From Plebeiibacterium marinum (GTDB lineage Bacteria; Bacteroidota; Bacteroidia; Bacteroidales; Marinilabiliaceae): a DNA stretch of 64,000 nt. The stretch lies in contig NZ_JAPDPI010000002.1 in assembly GCF_026013615.1 (NCBI RefSeq), positions 1-64,000 of the forward strand, given 5' to 3'. Positions 47,335 to 56,444 of the stretch are shown piece by piece; position 1 is the first letter of the stretch, and each line of letters begins with the position of its first letter. A program made the position numbers and the translations under genes. A model generated the notes under the pieces. The model searched no databases, had not been told where the DNA came from, and worked only from the letters and a program-made list of their open reading frames with translations.

Positions 47335-49236
47335 TTAGTACGCCCTGGCATTACGCCCTTCAACAAAGTTGATAAAAGATGTATTAACCACCTTGTTACC
47401 TCCTGCTGTTGGATATCTACCTGTAAAGTACCAATCTCCGTTATCATTTGGACAAGCCTTATGAAGATTTTCAATAGTTTGATACACCACCTCTACTTCA
47501 GCATCAATATTGTGGGGTGTTAACATCTCTGCAATCTTGGCAGAAACCTCCTCTACTGTAAATGGCTTATAAATCTCCCTAACGTAGTTTACAATTTCTT
47601 CTTTAGGCAAGAATTGCTGTTCTTTACATTTTTTATAAACATCATCAATTACCGATTGCATACCCCTTTCCTTCAACAACGCTATGGCAGCCTGAAAAGC
47701 ACAGAAATCCCCTAACTTGGCCATATCTATCCCATAACAGTCCGGATATCGAATTTGAGGAGCCGAAGATACAATAATAATCTTTTTAGGATGTAGCCTG
47801 TCTAAGATCCTCAGGATACTTTTCTTTAAGGTTGTCCCCCTAACAATAGAATCATCAATAACAACCAATGTATCCTCATTATTTTTAACAACGCCATAAG
47901 TAACGTCATATACATGGGCAACCAAATCATCCCTGCTTTCGTCATCGGCAATAAAGGTCCTCATCTTAACGTCCTTTATGGCCATTTTTTCAACCCTCGG
48001 TTGAGTATGTAAAATTTCTGAAAGCTGTTCCTCTTTTGCATCCGGCCCCAGTTCCAGAATCTGCTGAACTTTTCTCTGGTTCACCTCGTTCCGAACACCT
48101 TCCACCATACCATAAAAAGCAGTTTCTGCAGTATTTGGAATATAAGAGAAAACGGTTTGCTCAATATTGTAGTTTACTTTTTCTAAAAGAATTGGAGCCA
48201 GTAACCTTCCCAACTCTTTCCTTTCTTCGTAAATAACTTTATCATTTCCCCTGGAAAAATAGATTCTCTCAAAAGAACACGAACGACGTTCCTGCGGAAC
48301 CCTTATCAGCTCTTCTTTAACATCACCATTTTTCTTCACTATCAATGCATGACCCGGCTTCAGTTCCTGAACATCATTAAAACCAACATTCATAGCTGTT
48401 TGGATCACTGCCCTTTCAGATGCAATAACCACCACCTCATCATCATAATAATAAGATGCCGGACGAATCCCCCATGGGTCGCGTGTAACAAACGCATCTC
48501 CATGACCAAACATACCTGCAATCACATAGCCTCCGTCCCATCGTTTGCTGGATCTTTCCAGAACTTTTCTCACATCAAGATTTTCTTCAATCTGGTGAGA
48601 GATATCCCTGTTGGCGTAACCTTCATTTTTGTATTGACGGAACAGGTACTGATTTTCTTCATCAAGGAAATGCCCTACATTTTCAAGGATAGTAACCGTA
48701 TCTGTAAAATCTTTAGGGTGCTGCCCCAGATCTTCAAGATTTCTAAAAATCTCATCCACATTAGTGAGGTTGAAATTACCTGCCAAAACAAGGTTTCTTG
48801 AACGCCAGTTATTTTCCCTCATCACAGGATGCACATAATCAATACTATGCCTGCCAAAAGTTCCATAACGAAGATGCCCCAGGTACAGTTCACCACAAAA
48901 AGGCATATGCTCTTTTGCCCATTCCGGGTTTTTCACCAATTCAGGCTTAGCCCCTTCAACCTTATCCAGGCGAGCGTGAATATCATTAAACACTTGTTGA
49001 ATTGGGTTTGCCTTGTTTGACCTGGATCGGGAAAGATATCTGCTCCCTGAGTGCTGATCAATTTTTAAGCTTACAACTCCTGCACCATCCTGCCCTCTAT
49101 TGTGTTGCTTCTCCATTAATAAATAGAGCTTGTTCAGTCCATACATCCATGAACCATACTTCTCTTTATAATACTCTAATGGTTTGCGTAATCTTATCAA
49201 CACAAAACCACATTCATGCTTAATCTGATCGCTCAT
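47335..49236 (-). CDS. Amidophosphoribosyltransferase-like class II glutamine amidotransferase
   Basis: MSDQIKHECGFVLIRLR (Ntn Cys), KQHNRGQDGAGVVS, LGHLRYGTFG, VVIDDSIVRGTTLK (PRPP loop); 633 aa. Confidence 0.85.
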   Translation of the reverse strand: MSDQIKHECGFVLIRLRKPLEYYKEKYGSWMYGLNKLYLLMEKQHNRGQDGAGVVSLKIDQHSGSRYLSRSRSNKANPIQQVFNDIHARLDKVEGAKPELVKNPEWAKEHMPFCGELYLGHLRYGTFGRHSIDYVHPVMRENNWRSRNLVLAGNFNLTNVDEIFRNLEDLGQHPKDFTDTVTILENVGHFLDEENQYLFRQYKNEGYANRDISHQIEENLDVRKVLERSSKRWDGGYVIAGMFGHGDAFVTRDPWGIRPASYYYDDEVVVIASERAVIQTAMNVGFNDVQELKPGHALIVKKNGDVKEELIRVPQERRSCSFERIYFSRGNDKVIYEERKELGRLLAPILLEKVNYNIEQTVFSYIPNTAETAFYGMVEGVRNEVNQRKVQQILELGPDAKEEQLSEILHTQPRVEKMAIKDVKMRTFIADDESRDDLVAHVYDVTYGVVKNNEDTLVVIDDSIVRGTTLKKSILRILDRLHPKKIIIVSSAPQIRYPDCYGIDMAKLGDFCAFQAAIALLKERGMQSVIDDVYKKCKEQQFLPKEEIVNYVREIYKPFTVEEVSAKIAEMLTPHNIDAEVEVVYQTIENLHKACPNDNGDWYFTGRYPTAGGNKVVNTSFINFVEGRNARAY

Positions 49237-49324
49237 AATATTTTTAAGAGACTAACTATTTTAAGAAAGCGCAAATTTATTCTATTTTTTTGGCTTACCC
49301 AACACTCATAAGGTAAAAAGGGTT

Positions 49325-49358
49325 AAAATAAAAAACGCCCCCTAAAACAGGAAGCGTT
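49325..49358 (-). terminator. Rho-independent terminator after SPOR gene
   Basis: Minus strand AACGCTTCCTGTTTTAGGGGGCGTTTTTTATTTTA. Confidence 0.75.
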
Positions 49359-49366
49359 CATATATT

Positions 49367-49822
49367 CTATTTCAAATTCGACATTTGTATATTATCCACA
49401 GGAACCGGGTAGCAGCTTGGAAACTCTTTTTTAAGCTCCCTGTACAATTGCAAAGATTCACTTTTACTCCTGAAATCACCTACCTGAATCCGCCAGAAGG
49501 GTGCTTCATACATAAGGTAAATCTTTTCTTCGGGAAATAACTCCAACACTTTAGCCTTTACCTCTCCTGCTTGTTTTTTAGCATCTTTCCCCGATCCAAG
49601 AAAAAGCTGAATCCTGAAACCATCCACACCTCCGGCTCTCTTATTGCAATCAAGGTGAATTCCTACTAAATCCTGAATATCCTCTGGTTGCGAAATACTT
49701 AAAAACCCCTCTCCTTCTTTCTGTTCTGACAGGTTACTAAAAAACTCTTGCCCCGACTTGTTTTGTGCTACCGCAAAAGAACAAACAAAACCTACTATAA
49801 TCACAAAAACAATCCTGATCAT
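49367..49822 (-). CDS. SPOR-domain-containing secreted protein
   Basis: Signal peptide; RIQLFLGSG...PFWRIQVGDFRSKSESLQLYRELKKEFP SPOR pattern. Confidence 0.8.
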   Translation of the reverse strand: MIRIVFVIIVGFVCSFAVAQNKSGQEFFSNLSEQKEGEGFLSISQPEDIQDLVGIHLDCNKRAGGVDGFRIQLFLGSGKDAKKQAGEVKAKVLELFPEEKIYLMYEAPFWRIQVGDFRSKSESLQLYRELKKEFPSCYPVPVDNIQMSNLK

Positions 49823-49831
49823 TTTCTCATT

Positions 49832-50692
49832 TTAATATTTAGCCTGCAAATATAATGATTCTTTTGTTGGGACAGCCAATACCGGACAAGCAGACTCATT
49901 AATCAATTGATTTGCAAAAGGCTTTATTAAGTTTTCAAACGGATTTGATGAATGCCATACATTAGTAGCAATAATGTCTCCATCAACCTCTTTTGTGTAA
50001 TTCATTAACATCTCTGCTTTTGACCTGCCACTTAACACTGTTGATTCAACCTTTAAATCAGTTTTTTTCTGAATATATCTCACAGTTTGTTTTACGATAG
50101 CATTTATCCTTGGAAGCAAAAGGTTATACCCACTATCTTTTAAACCCACCACATATATTTTGGCATTAAATAGTTTTGCCATTGCAACTGTTGCCGGTAT
50201 TTTTTGGCGACTGGACCCATTGATACCAACCGGCAATACTACTTTATCAATACCATTCCATTTTTTGTTTGGCTGGATGGTTAAAACAGGAACTGTACAA
50301 CTATGAACCATCCGATAGGCATTACTTCCTATCCACTTATCCTCAAAGCCGGAAGCACCATGCGTTCCCATAACTATCAGGGCAGCATCATCATATTTGG
50401 CCTGGTTTGAAACCTCCATAATCACATTTCCTTCCCTAACCTTATAATCAAAAACACCTCCGGGTACATTATATTTATCCTTTCGCTTTTTAATAATATC
50501 TTCTAACCAATCAGCTACATTATCATTCAAAATATCGTCCGTGCTCTTATCCGAATATTTATAATATACCTTTTTTGTTTTTACATGCAGAATTCGGAGA
50601 TTGGCATTTAATTTATTTGCAATCTGTATTCCGTATTCCAATGCATTTAATGAATTATCAGAAAAATCAATAGGAACTAAAATTTTGGTCAT
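49832..50692 (-). CDS. Tandem-domain universal stress protein
   Basis: KILVPIDFSDNSLNALEYGIQIANKL; ALIVMGTHGASGFEDKWIGSNAYRMVHSCTVPVLTI; two-domain length. Confidence 0.92.
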   Translation of the reverse strand: MTKILVPIDFSDNSLNALEYGIQIANKLNANLRILHVKTKKVYYKYSDKSTDDILNDNVADWLEDIIKKRKDKYNVPGGVFDYKVREGNVIMEVSNQAKYDDAALIVMGTHGASGFEDKWIGSNAYRMVHSCTVPVLTIQPNKKWNGIDKVVLPVGINGSSRQKIPATVAMAKLFNAKIYVVGLKDSGYNLLLPRINAIVKQTVRYIQKKTDLKVESTVLSGRSKAEMLMNYTKEVDGDIIATNVWHSSNPFENLIKPFANQLINESACPVLAVPTKESLYLQAKY

Positions 50693-50817
50693 GATTAAGT
50701 CTTTTTTATTTAATGATACCCAACTTTGTGCTCATAAGATACGGATAGTTTTATAAAATTGTTGTCTTCTGCTCCCAAAAAAATTTTATGTTCATCATGT
50801 CCCAAAAATGAAAAATA

Positions 50818-50871
50818 CCGGAAAAACAAAGTCTGACGACTTATATTTCCCGGCATCAATCAACACAACAC
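50818..50871. repeat. Hairpin element A with ATCAATCAACACAACAC tail
   Basis: CCGGAAAAACAAAGTC TGAC GACTTATATTTCCCGG then CATCAATCAACACAACAC. Confidence 0.8.
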
Positions 50872-50899
50872 AATCTTTAATATTTTAATTTGAAAAACA

Positions 50900-50959
50900 C
50901 CGAGAGTTACATTTGTGGGGACAAATATTCGCAACTCCCGGCATCAATCAACACAACAC
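50900..50959. repeat. Hairpin element B with ATCAATCAACACAACAC tail
   Basis: CCGAGAGTTACATTTGT GGGG ACAAATATTCGCAACTCCCGG then CATCAATCAACACAACAC. Confidence 0.85.
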
Positions 50960-51074
50960 TCTAAAATTTTCCGCTAAAATAGTTTTTTAAAATTATCATT
51001 GATAATAAATCAAACAATAATATCTAAAAATCCAGATACTTTATTACTATACTATACTTGTGAAGGCTTAATTT

Positions 51075-51132
51075 GCCGGAAGCTGCTTCTGTGGGGACAT
51101 AACGCGAGCTTCCGGCTTTATCAACACAACAC
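51075..51132. repeat. Hairpin element C with ATCAACACAACAC tail
   Basis: GCCGGAAGCT GCTTCTGTGGGGACATAACGCG AGCTTCCGGC then TTTATCAACACAACAC; outer stem is a perfect 10 bp. Confidence 0.85.
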
Positions 51133-51138
51133 TATTTT

Positions 51139-51483
51139 TTACGCCATCAACAAATCAGATGAAAATGGCTTAGGAATATCACAAAAGAAAAACAGATGGT
51201 CAACCTTGGCAGAACGAAGCATCTTAAACACTTTTTCCTTGACATTAAATAAACTAACCTGCCCCTTATTCATTTCCGACAATCTTTGTCCGGCTATAAG
51301 AGCATCAATGGTAGCTGCACTAATTTCATTTACCTGAGCAAAATCAACCATTATATTAGAAAACGGATGGGTTAACTTTTGAATAAGTTCATTTTTGAAC
51401 TCCACAGAATCTATTGACTCTTTATTTCTGGCCTCATCGAAAGACACCAATACTGTATTTTGGTAAGTTTTAATCTTAATCAT
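51139..51483 (-). CDS. STAS-like (anti-sigma-factor-antagonist-type) domain protein
   Basis: IMVDFAQVNEISAATIDALIAGQRLSEMNKGQVSLFNVKEKVFKMLRSAKVDHLF; start at MIKIKTYQN. Confidence 0.7.
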   Translation of the reverse strand: MIKIKTYQNTVLVSFDEARNKESIDSVEFKNELIQKLTHPFSNIMVDFAQVNEISAATIDALIAGQRLSEMNKGQVSLFNVKEKVFKMLRSAKVDHLFFFCDIPKPFSSDLLMA

Positions 51484-51705
51484 AAACTTGCGTGTTTGTG
51501 TTTCGAACCACAAATACCAAAGCCCATGCCACTTTTTCACACACACTGATTTTCAACACATTAACTTCACAACACTTTAAATTATTGCTGTTTTTTGGAA
51601 TTTATTCCATAATATGGATTTTGTTCATTATATGTAATTACTATAAACAATACGCTATTTTTAGCACAAAAAAACGCGCAACAACGCCTTAAAAACACCA
51701 AAGAA

Positions 51706-51736
51706 TTTCTTATATCGAATGATTGTAATAATTTTG
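51706..51736 (+). promoter_or_regulatory. Putative Bacteroidetes-type promoter upstream of the acyltransferase gene
   Basis: TTTC-N19-TAATTTTG, 24 bp before the ATG. Confidence 0.4.
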
Positions 51737-51759
51737 TAACAAATTTTTAAAAGCATAAA

Positions 51760-52911
51760 ATGGTAACAGACCAAAAATTCGATTCCATACGTCCATACAG
51801 GGACCATGAAATGAAAGAGGTATTTGAGCAGTTGATGAAAGAAGAATCGTTTAAAAGATTACTCCTGTATTTATTTCCACAAATTCCCATAGATAGCTTT
51901 ACAAACAAACTATTGTCTTTAAAAACAATAAAGGAATTTCAGATTGAAATTATCTATCCCTTTATTAAGGACATTATTAAAAAAACCACCCATGGCTTAT
52001 CTTGTGAAGGACTGGACAAATTAGATCCCTCAAAAAGCTATATCTTTATCTCCAACCACAGAGACATAGTTTTAGACTCTGCCTTTTTAAACATATTGCT
52101 CCACGACCACAGCCACGACACTTGCGAAATTGCCATAGGTGACAATTTACTAATATACCCATGGATTACCAAACTGGTAAAACTAAACAAATCGTTTATT
52201 GTAAAAAGGAATTTACCAGCCAGGCAGATGCTGATGAGTTCAAAGCTTTTATCAGAATATATTCGTTACGATATAACAGAACGCAACTCAAGCATTTGGA
52301 TTGCACAAAGAGAAGGACGATCAAAAGACGGTGACGACAGAACCCAGTCAAGCCTCTTAAAAATGCTTGACTTGAGTGGGAACAGGAATTTCGAGGAAAG
52401 CTTTAAAGAATTACAGATTGTTCCTATAGCCATTTCATACGAATACGACCCCTGCGATTACCTTAAAGCTCACGAAGCCTTACTAAAAAAAGAAAATCCC
52501 GATTACAAAAAAACCCAGGAGGACGACCTGAAACACATGGGCGCCGGCATTAAGGGAAGAAAAGGAAGAGTACATTTTAAAGTTGGAACTCCAATTAAAA
52601 ACGAACTAAAGCCACTTGCAGCTCTTGATAAAAACGAACAAATTAGTGGACTTGCGGAGTTAATTGATGAACAAATCCATAACAACTATAAACTATGGCC
52701 AGGCAATTTTATAGCCGCAGATATCATCAATGCTAACAACAACTTCAAGAACAAATACACAAAGGAGGACGTAGTTACCTTCCACGAGTACATCGACGAA
52801 CACATCTCCAGACTAGACAAAAGCGCAGATGCCGTTTTTATTAAAAACACTTTAATGGAAATGTATGCAAATCCTGTTAAAAACTTTTATAAAGAACTAT
52901 CCAGGATTTAA
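51760..52911 (+). CDS. PlsC-like acyltransferase (1-acylglycerol-3-phosphate acyltransferase-like)
   Basis: FISNHRDIVLDSAFLN acceptor motif; IWIAQREGRSKDGDDRTQ conserved block. Confidence 0.8.
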   Translation: MVTDQKFDSIRPYRDHEMKEVFEQLMKEESFKRLLLYLFPQIPIDSFTNKLLSLKTIKEFQIEIIYPFIKDIIKKTTHGLSCEGLDKLDPSKSYIFISNHRDIVLDSAFLNILLHDHSHDTCEIAIGDNLLIYPWITKLVKLNKSFIVKRNLPARQMLMSSKLLSEYIRYDITERNSSIWIAQREGRSKDGDDRTQSSLLKMLDLSGNRNFEESFKELQIVPIAISYEYDPCDYLKAHEALLKKENPDYKKTQEDDLKHMGAGIKGRKGRVHFKVGTPIKNELKPLAALDKNEQISGLAELIDEQIHNNYKLWPGNFIAADIINANNNFKNKYTKEDVVTFHEYIDEHISRLDKSADAVFIKNTLMEMYANPVKNFYKELSRI

Positions 52912-52932
52912 TTTATCATAGAAATTCAAATC

Positions 52933-52971
52933 AAAAAAGGCGATTTCCAAAATATGGAAATCGCCTTTTTT
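52933..52971. terminator. Bidirectional terminator between convergent genes
   Basis: AAAAAAGGCGATTTCCAAAATATGGAAATCGCCTTTTTT. Confidence 0.9.
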
Positions 52972-52986
52972 CATATCCAGTATTTC

Positions 52987-54744
52987 TTATTTCCTAATTT
53001 CTTTAAGAGAAATACTTAATTCATCCAATTGATCTTTAGCGATTGGCGAAGGAGAATCAATCATCACATCCCTTCCTGAATTATTTTTTGGGAACGCAAT
53101 AACATCCCTAATAGAATCAATTCCTGCAAATAGCGAAACCAACCTATCAAACCCAAAGGCAACACCTCCATGAGGCGGCGCACCATATTTAAAGGCATTC
53201 ATCAGGAATCCAAACTGACTCTCTGCCTCTTCTTCTGTAAAGCCTAACAACTGAAACATTTTATGCTGCAATTCATCATCATGAATTCTGATAGAACCTC
53301 CCCCTATTTCAACACCGTTTATAACAAGGTCGTATGCATTTGCCCTAACTTTCCCCGGCTCAGCATCAAGCATTTCAAAATCTTCTTTTTTGGGCGACGT
53401 AAACGGGTGATGCATGGCATGATACCTTTCTGATTCTTCATCCCATTCCAACAGCGGAAAATCAACCACCCACAAAGGAGCAAATTTATTCTTATCACGA
53501 AGCCCCAATCGCGCGCCCATCTCCAAACGAAGTTCACAAAGAGCATTTTGGGTCTTAGCCTTTGCTCCGGCTAAAATCAATAACAGATCTCCAGGTTTGG
53601 CATCAAATTTTTCTGCCCAATTCATAAGTGCAGCCTCATCAAAAAACTTATCAACTGACGATTTAAATGTACCATCCGTGTTATACTTTACATATACCAG
53701 CCCCTGGGCCCCAATTTGAGGCTTACGAACAAAATCAGTCAGTTTATCAAGCTCTTTTCTTGTATATGATGCACATCCTTCCGCACAAATTCCACCAACA
53801 TACTCCGCGTCTTCAAACACCTTAAAACCACAACCTTCCATCATTTCTTTCATCTCAACAAACTTCATGTCAAAACGAATATCAGGCTTATCCGAACCGT
53901 AATACTTCATGGCCTCATCAAAAGGCATCTGAGGAAAATCATAATCAAACTCAACATCTTTAATCACCTTAAACAAATGCTTGGTCATACCTTCAAAAGT
54001 CGACAACACATCCTGCTGCTCTACAAATGCCATTTCGCAGTCAATTTGTGTAAACTCCGGCTGACGATCTGCTCTTAAATCCTCATCCCTAAAACATTTA
54101 ACTATTTGAAAATAGCGATCAAAGCCTGCTACCATCAACAATTGCTTAAACACCTGCGGAGATTGTGGTAAAGCATAAAACTCTCCTTGATTCATCCTTG
54201 AAGGTACGATAAAATCACGAGCTCCTTCCGGAGTTGACTTAATTAAGACAGGCGTTTCTGTTTCAATAAAATTTTGTTGATTTAAAAAGTTACGCACTTC
54301 AAAACCCAACTTATGTCGCAACTCAAGATTTTTTCTGACAGGGTTACGGCGTAAATCCAGGTAACGATATTTCATCCTCAATTCATCACCCCCATCAGTT
54401 TCGTCTTCTATTGTAAACGGAGGCAACTCCGAAACATTTAGCAACTCAAAAGCATCAACCAGAATCTCAATATCCCCGGTTGGAATTTTTGTATTTTTAT
54501 TACTTCTTTCGGCAACCTTACCGGTCACCTGAATTACATACTCCCTTCCTAACTTACGCGCCTTTTCACTCAAATCCTTTCTTGATTCAACATCCAATAC
54601 CAACTGGGTAATTCCATATCGGTCTCTTAAATCAATAAAAGTCATTCCTCCAAGGTTTCGAACTTTTTGCACCCATCCACTAAGGGTCACTTCTTTATTT
54701 ACATCTTCAAGCCTAAGCTCTCCACAAGTATGCGATCTGTACAT
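52987..54744 (-). CDS. aspS: Aspartyl-tRNA synthetase
   Basis: [23 protein letters not shown], class II motifs [21 protein letters not shown] and GVAFGFDRL. Confidence 0.97.
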   Translation of the reverse strand: MYRSHTCGELRLEDVNKEVTLSGWVQKVRNLGGMTFIDLRDRYGITQLVLDVESRKDLSEKARKLGREYVIQVTGKVAERSNKNTKIPTGDIEILVDAFELLNVSELPPFTIEDETDGGDELRMKYRYLDLRRNPVRKNLELRHKLGFEVRNFLNQQNFIETETPVLIKSTPEGARDFIVPSRMNQGEFYALPQSPQVFKQLLMVAGFDRYFQIVKCFRDEDLRADRQPEFTQIDCEMAFVEQQDVLSTFEGMTKHLFKVIKDVEFDYDFPQMPFDEAMKYYGSDKPDIRFDMKFVEMKEMMEGCGFKVFEDAEYVGGICAEGCASYTRKELDKLTDFVRKPQIGAQGLVYVKYNTDGTFKSSVDKFFDEAALMNWAEKFDAKPGDLLLILAGAKAKTQNALCELRLEMGARLGLRDKNKFAPLWVVDFPLLEWDEESERYHAMHHPFTSPKKEDFEMLDAEPGKVRANAYDLVINGVEIGGGSIRIHDDELQHKMFQLLGFTEEEAESQFGFLMNAFKYGAPPHGGVAFGFDRLVSLFAGIDSIRDVIAFPKNNSGRDVMIDSPSPIAKDQLDELSISLKEIRK

Positions 54745-54894
54745 TATAGTTGTTATTTTATTATCTCAAAATTATTTTTTAACCCGCTTATTATTTAATT
54801 ATTTTCGAAAAATAAACTACTGGTTATTTTAACATGCGAAAATATAAAGAAATTAAATAAATCAAGTCTATTTACACTAATATAAAATCAAAAG

Positions 54895-55341
54895 ATGACG
54901 AAAATCAATTTCTCAGACGAATATTTTATGCAACAAGCACTTAACGAGGCTAAAAACGCACTTCACAAAGATGAAATCCCGGTTGGCGCAGTGGTGGTTT
55001 GCAACAAACAAATCATTTCAAGGGCACACAATCTTACCGAAACACTGAATGACGTAACAGCTCATGCCGAAATGCTGGCAATAACAGCTGCTGCCGAATT
55101 CTTAGGTGGAAAATACCTTAACGAATGCACACTGTACGTCACCCTTGAACCCTGTACCATGTGCGCTGGCGCTTTAAGCTGGTCGCAAATTGGAAGAATC
55201 GTTTTTGGAGCTTCCGACACAAAAAGAGGTTTTTCAAGACACACACCCCCCGTTTTACATCCAAAAACAAACGTAATTAGTGGTATTTTAGAAAAAGACT
55301 GCTCTTTTTTAATAACAAACTTCTTTAAAAATAAAAGATAA
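54895..55341 (+). CDS. tadA: tRNA-specific adenosine deaminase
   Basis: EIPVGAVVV, TAHAEMLAI, TLEPCTMCAGAL, GASDTKRG. Confidence 0.9.
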   Translation: MTKINFSDEYFMQQALNEAKNALHKDEIPVGAVVVCNKQIISRAHNLTETLNDVTAHAEMLAITAAAEFLGGKYLNECTLYVTLEPCTMCAGALSWSQIGRIVFGASDTKRGFSRHTPPVLHPKTNVISGILEKDCSFLITNFFKNKR

Positions 55342-55378
55342 ACTTTTTATACTCCTCAACTTTTCTTATTTTTACCTT

Positions 55379-56077
55379 ATGAATTTTGAGAATATTTATA
55401 CTGAATTAGAAAAGTGCGGGACGGATCAAAACAGAAAAGTTTATGCACAGCATGGAGCTAAAGGTGAACTATTCGGAGCAAGCCTTGAAGACTTAAAAAA
55501 CATCAAAAGTAAAATTGTTTCATCTGAAGGAGAAAAAGGCATCAACCAGCCATTGGCAAAAAAACTCTGGAATACAAGAAACATTGATGCCAGAATACTG
55601 GCATGTATGATTGCTGACCCCACAAGAATAACCCGCAACGAAGCAAACAAATGGATCGCTGAAATAAACTACTTTGTTATTGCTGATCATTTTGCGGAGC
55701 TAATTGCCAAAACCAGATATGGACAGGACATCATGTATCTATGGATTCAATCTCCTGACGAATATATAAAAAGGGTTGGCTTTGACATTTTAAGCTATTT
55801 TGCCAGAGAGGATAGTTCTAAAAGCGATTTATTCTTTAAAGCCTTTATCTCAAAAATAAAACAAGAAATACAATTCTCACCAAACAAAGCAAAAGAGGCC
55901 ATGAACAATTGCCTGATTGCCATAGGTGGAAGATCAGAAAAATTAAAAGATGAAGTAATCAGAGCTGCACGGATAATAGGTCCGGTAAAAATTGATCAGG
56001 ACCTAACCTCTTGCAAAACATTTATTATAGAAGAGTACCTGGAAAATATCTGGAGTAAAAAAACATCAAAGGTTTAA
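55379..56077 (+). CDS. DNA alkylation repair protein (AlkD-like HEAT-repeat glycosylase)
   Basis: FGASLEDLKNIKSK, AKKLWNTRNIDARILACMIADP, NNCLIAIGGRS. Confidence 0.85.
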   Translation: MNFENIYTELEKCGTDQNRKVYAQHGAKGELFGASLEDLKNIKSKIVSSEGEKGINQPLAKKLWNTRNIDARILACMIADPTRITRNEANKWIAEINYFVIADHFAELIAKTRYGQDIMYLWIQSPDEYIKRVGFDILSYFAREDSSKSDLFFKAFISKIKQEIQFSPNKAKEAMNNCLIAIGGRSEKLKDEVIRAARIIGPVKIDQDLTSCKTFIIEEYLENIWSKKTSKV

Positions 56078-56172
56078 TATATCAACTCATCTACCCCAAA
56101 CAAACCAACCAATTCATCACTCACAGAACAAAACCTACTGACCTTTACCGTAACCATGCATTATTATAGTTT

Positions 56173-56216
56173 AAACAGTTTGATTATTAGAGATAATTTT
56201 CAAACTGTTTTTTTTT
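56173..56216 (+). terminator. Terminator after alkD-like gene
   Basis: AAACAGTTTGA ... TCAAACTGTTT followed by TTTTTT. Confidence 0.8.
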
Positions 56217-56231
56217 AGGATTCCGACTATT

Positions 56232-56267
56232 CAATAGATTGTTAGATTTTAGATAATAGACATTAGA
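56232..56267 (+). repeat. Heptad tract CAATAGA T TGTTAGA TTTTAGA TAATAGA CATTAGA
   Basis: Read directly; same layout as the tract at 5462-5512 on the other strand. Confidence 0.75.
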
Positions 56268-56411
56268 CTGATTTACAATTCGCTCAAAATCAATAAGATA
56301 ATAATCCTGCATAAATTATTCAATATATTTAGAATCAGCACATTATAAAAATTTAACGAACTAATGACTATTACATTTTATAGTTTATTAGCCCTTTTGC
56401 AATTATCATCT

Positions 56412-56419
56412 TATCTTTG
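56412..56419 (+). promoter_or_regulatory. -7 box TATCTTTG upstream of DEAD helicase
   Basis: Exact TAnnTTTG match about 26 bp before the start. Confidence 0.45.
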
Positions 56420-56444
56420 CCCCAAACATTAAAATATCACGGTT

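Noticed and set aside
49392-49400. Perfect DnaA box TTATCCACA
   Set aside because: Single occurrence inside the SPOR-domain coding sequence; no cluster or AT-rich unwinding region, so no oriC claim.
50818-51133. Hairpin units as integron attC sites or a CRISPR array
   Set aside because: No GTTRRRY/RYYYAAC core pair, no cassette ORFs, no integrase or cas gene, unit spacing irregular and stems not identical.
50999-51337. 112-aa plus-strand ORF overlapping hairpin element C and the STAS gene
   Set aside because: Runs through the structured repeat and antisense to STAS; low-complexity translation with no family resemblance.
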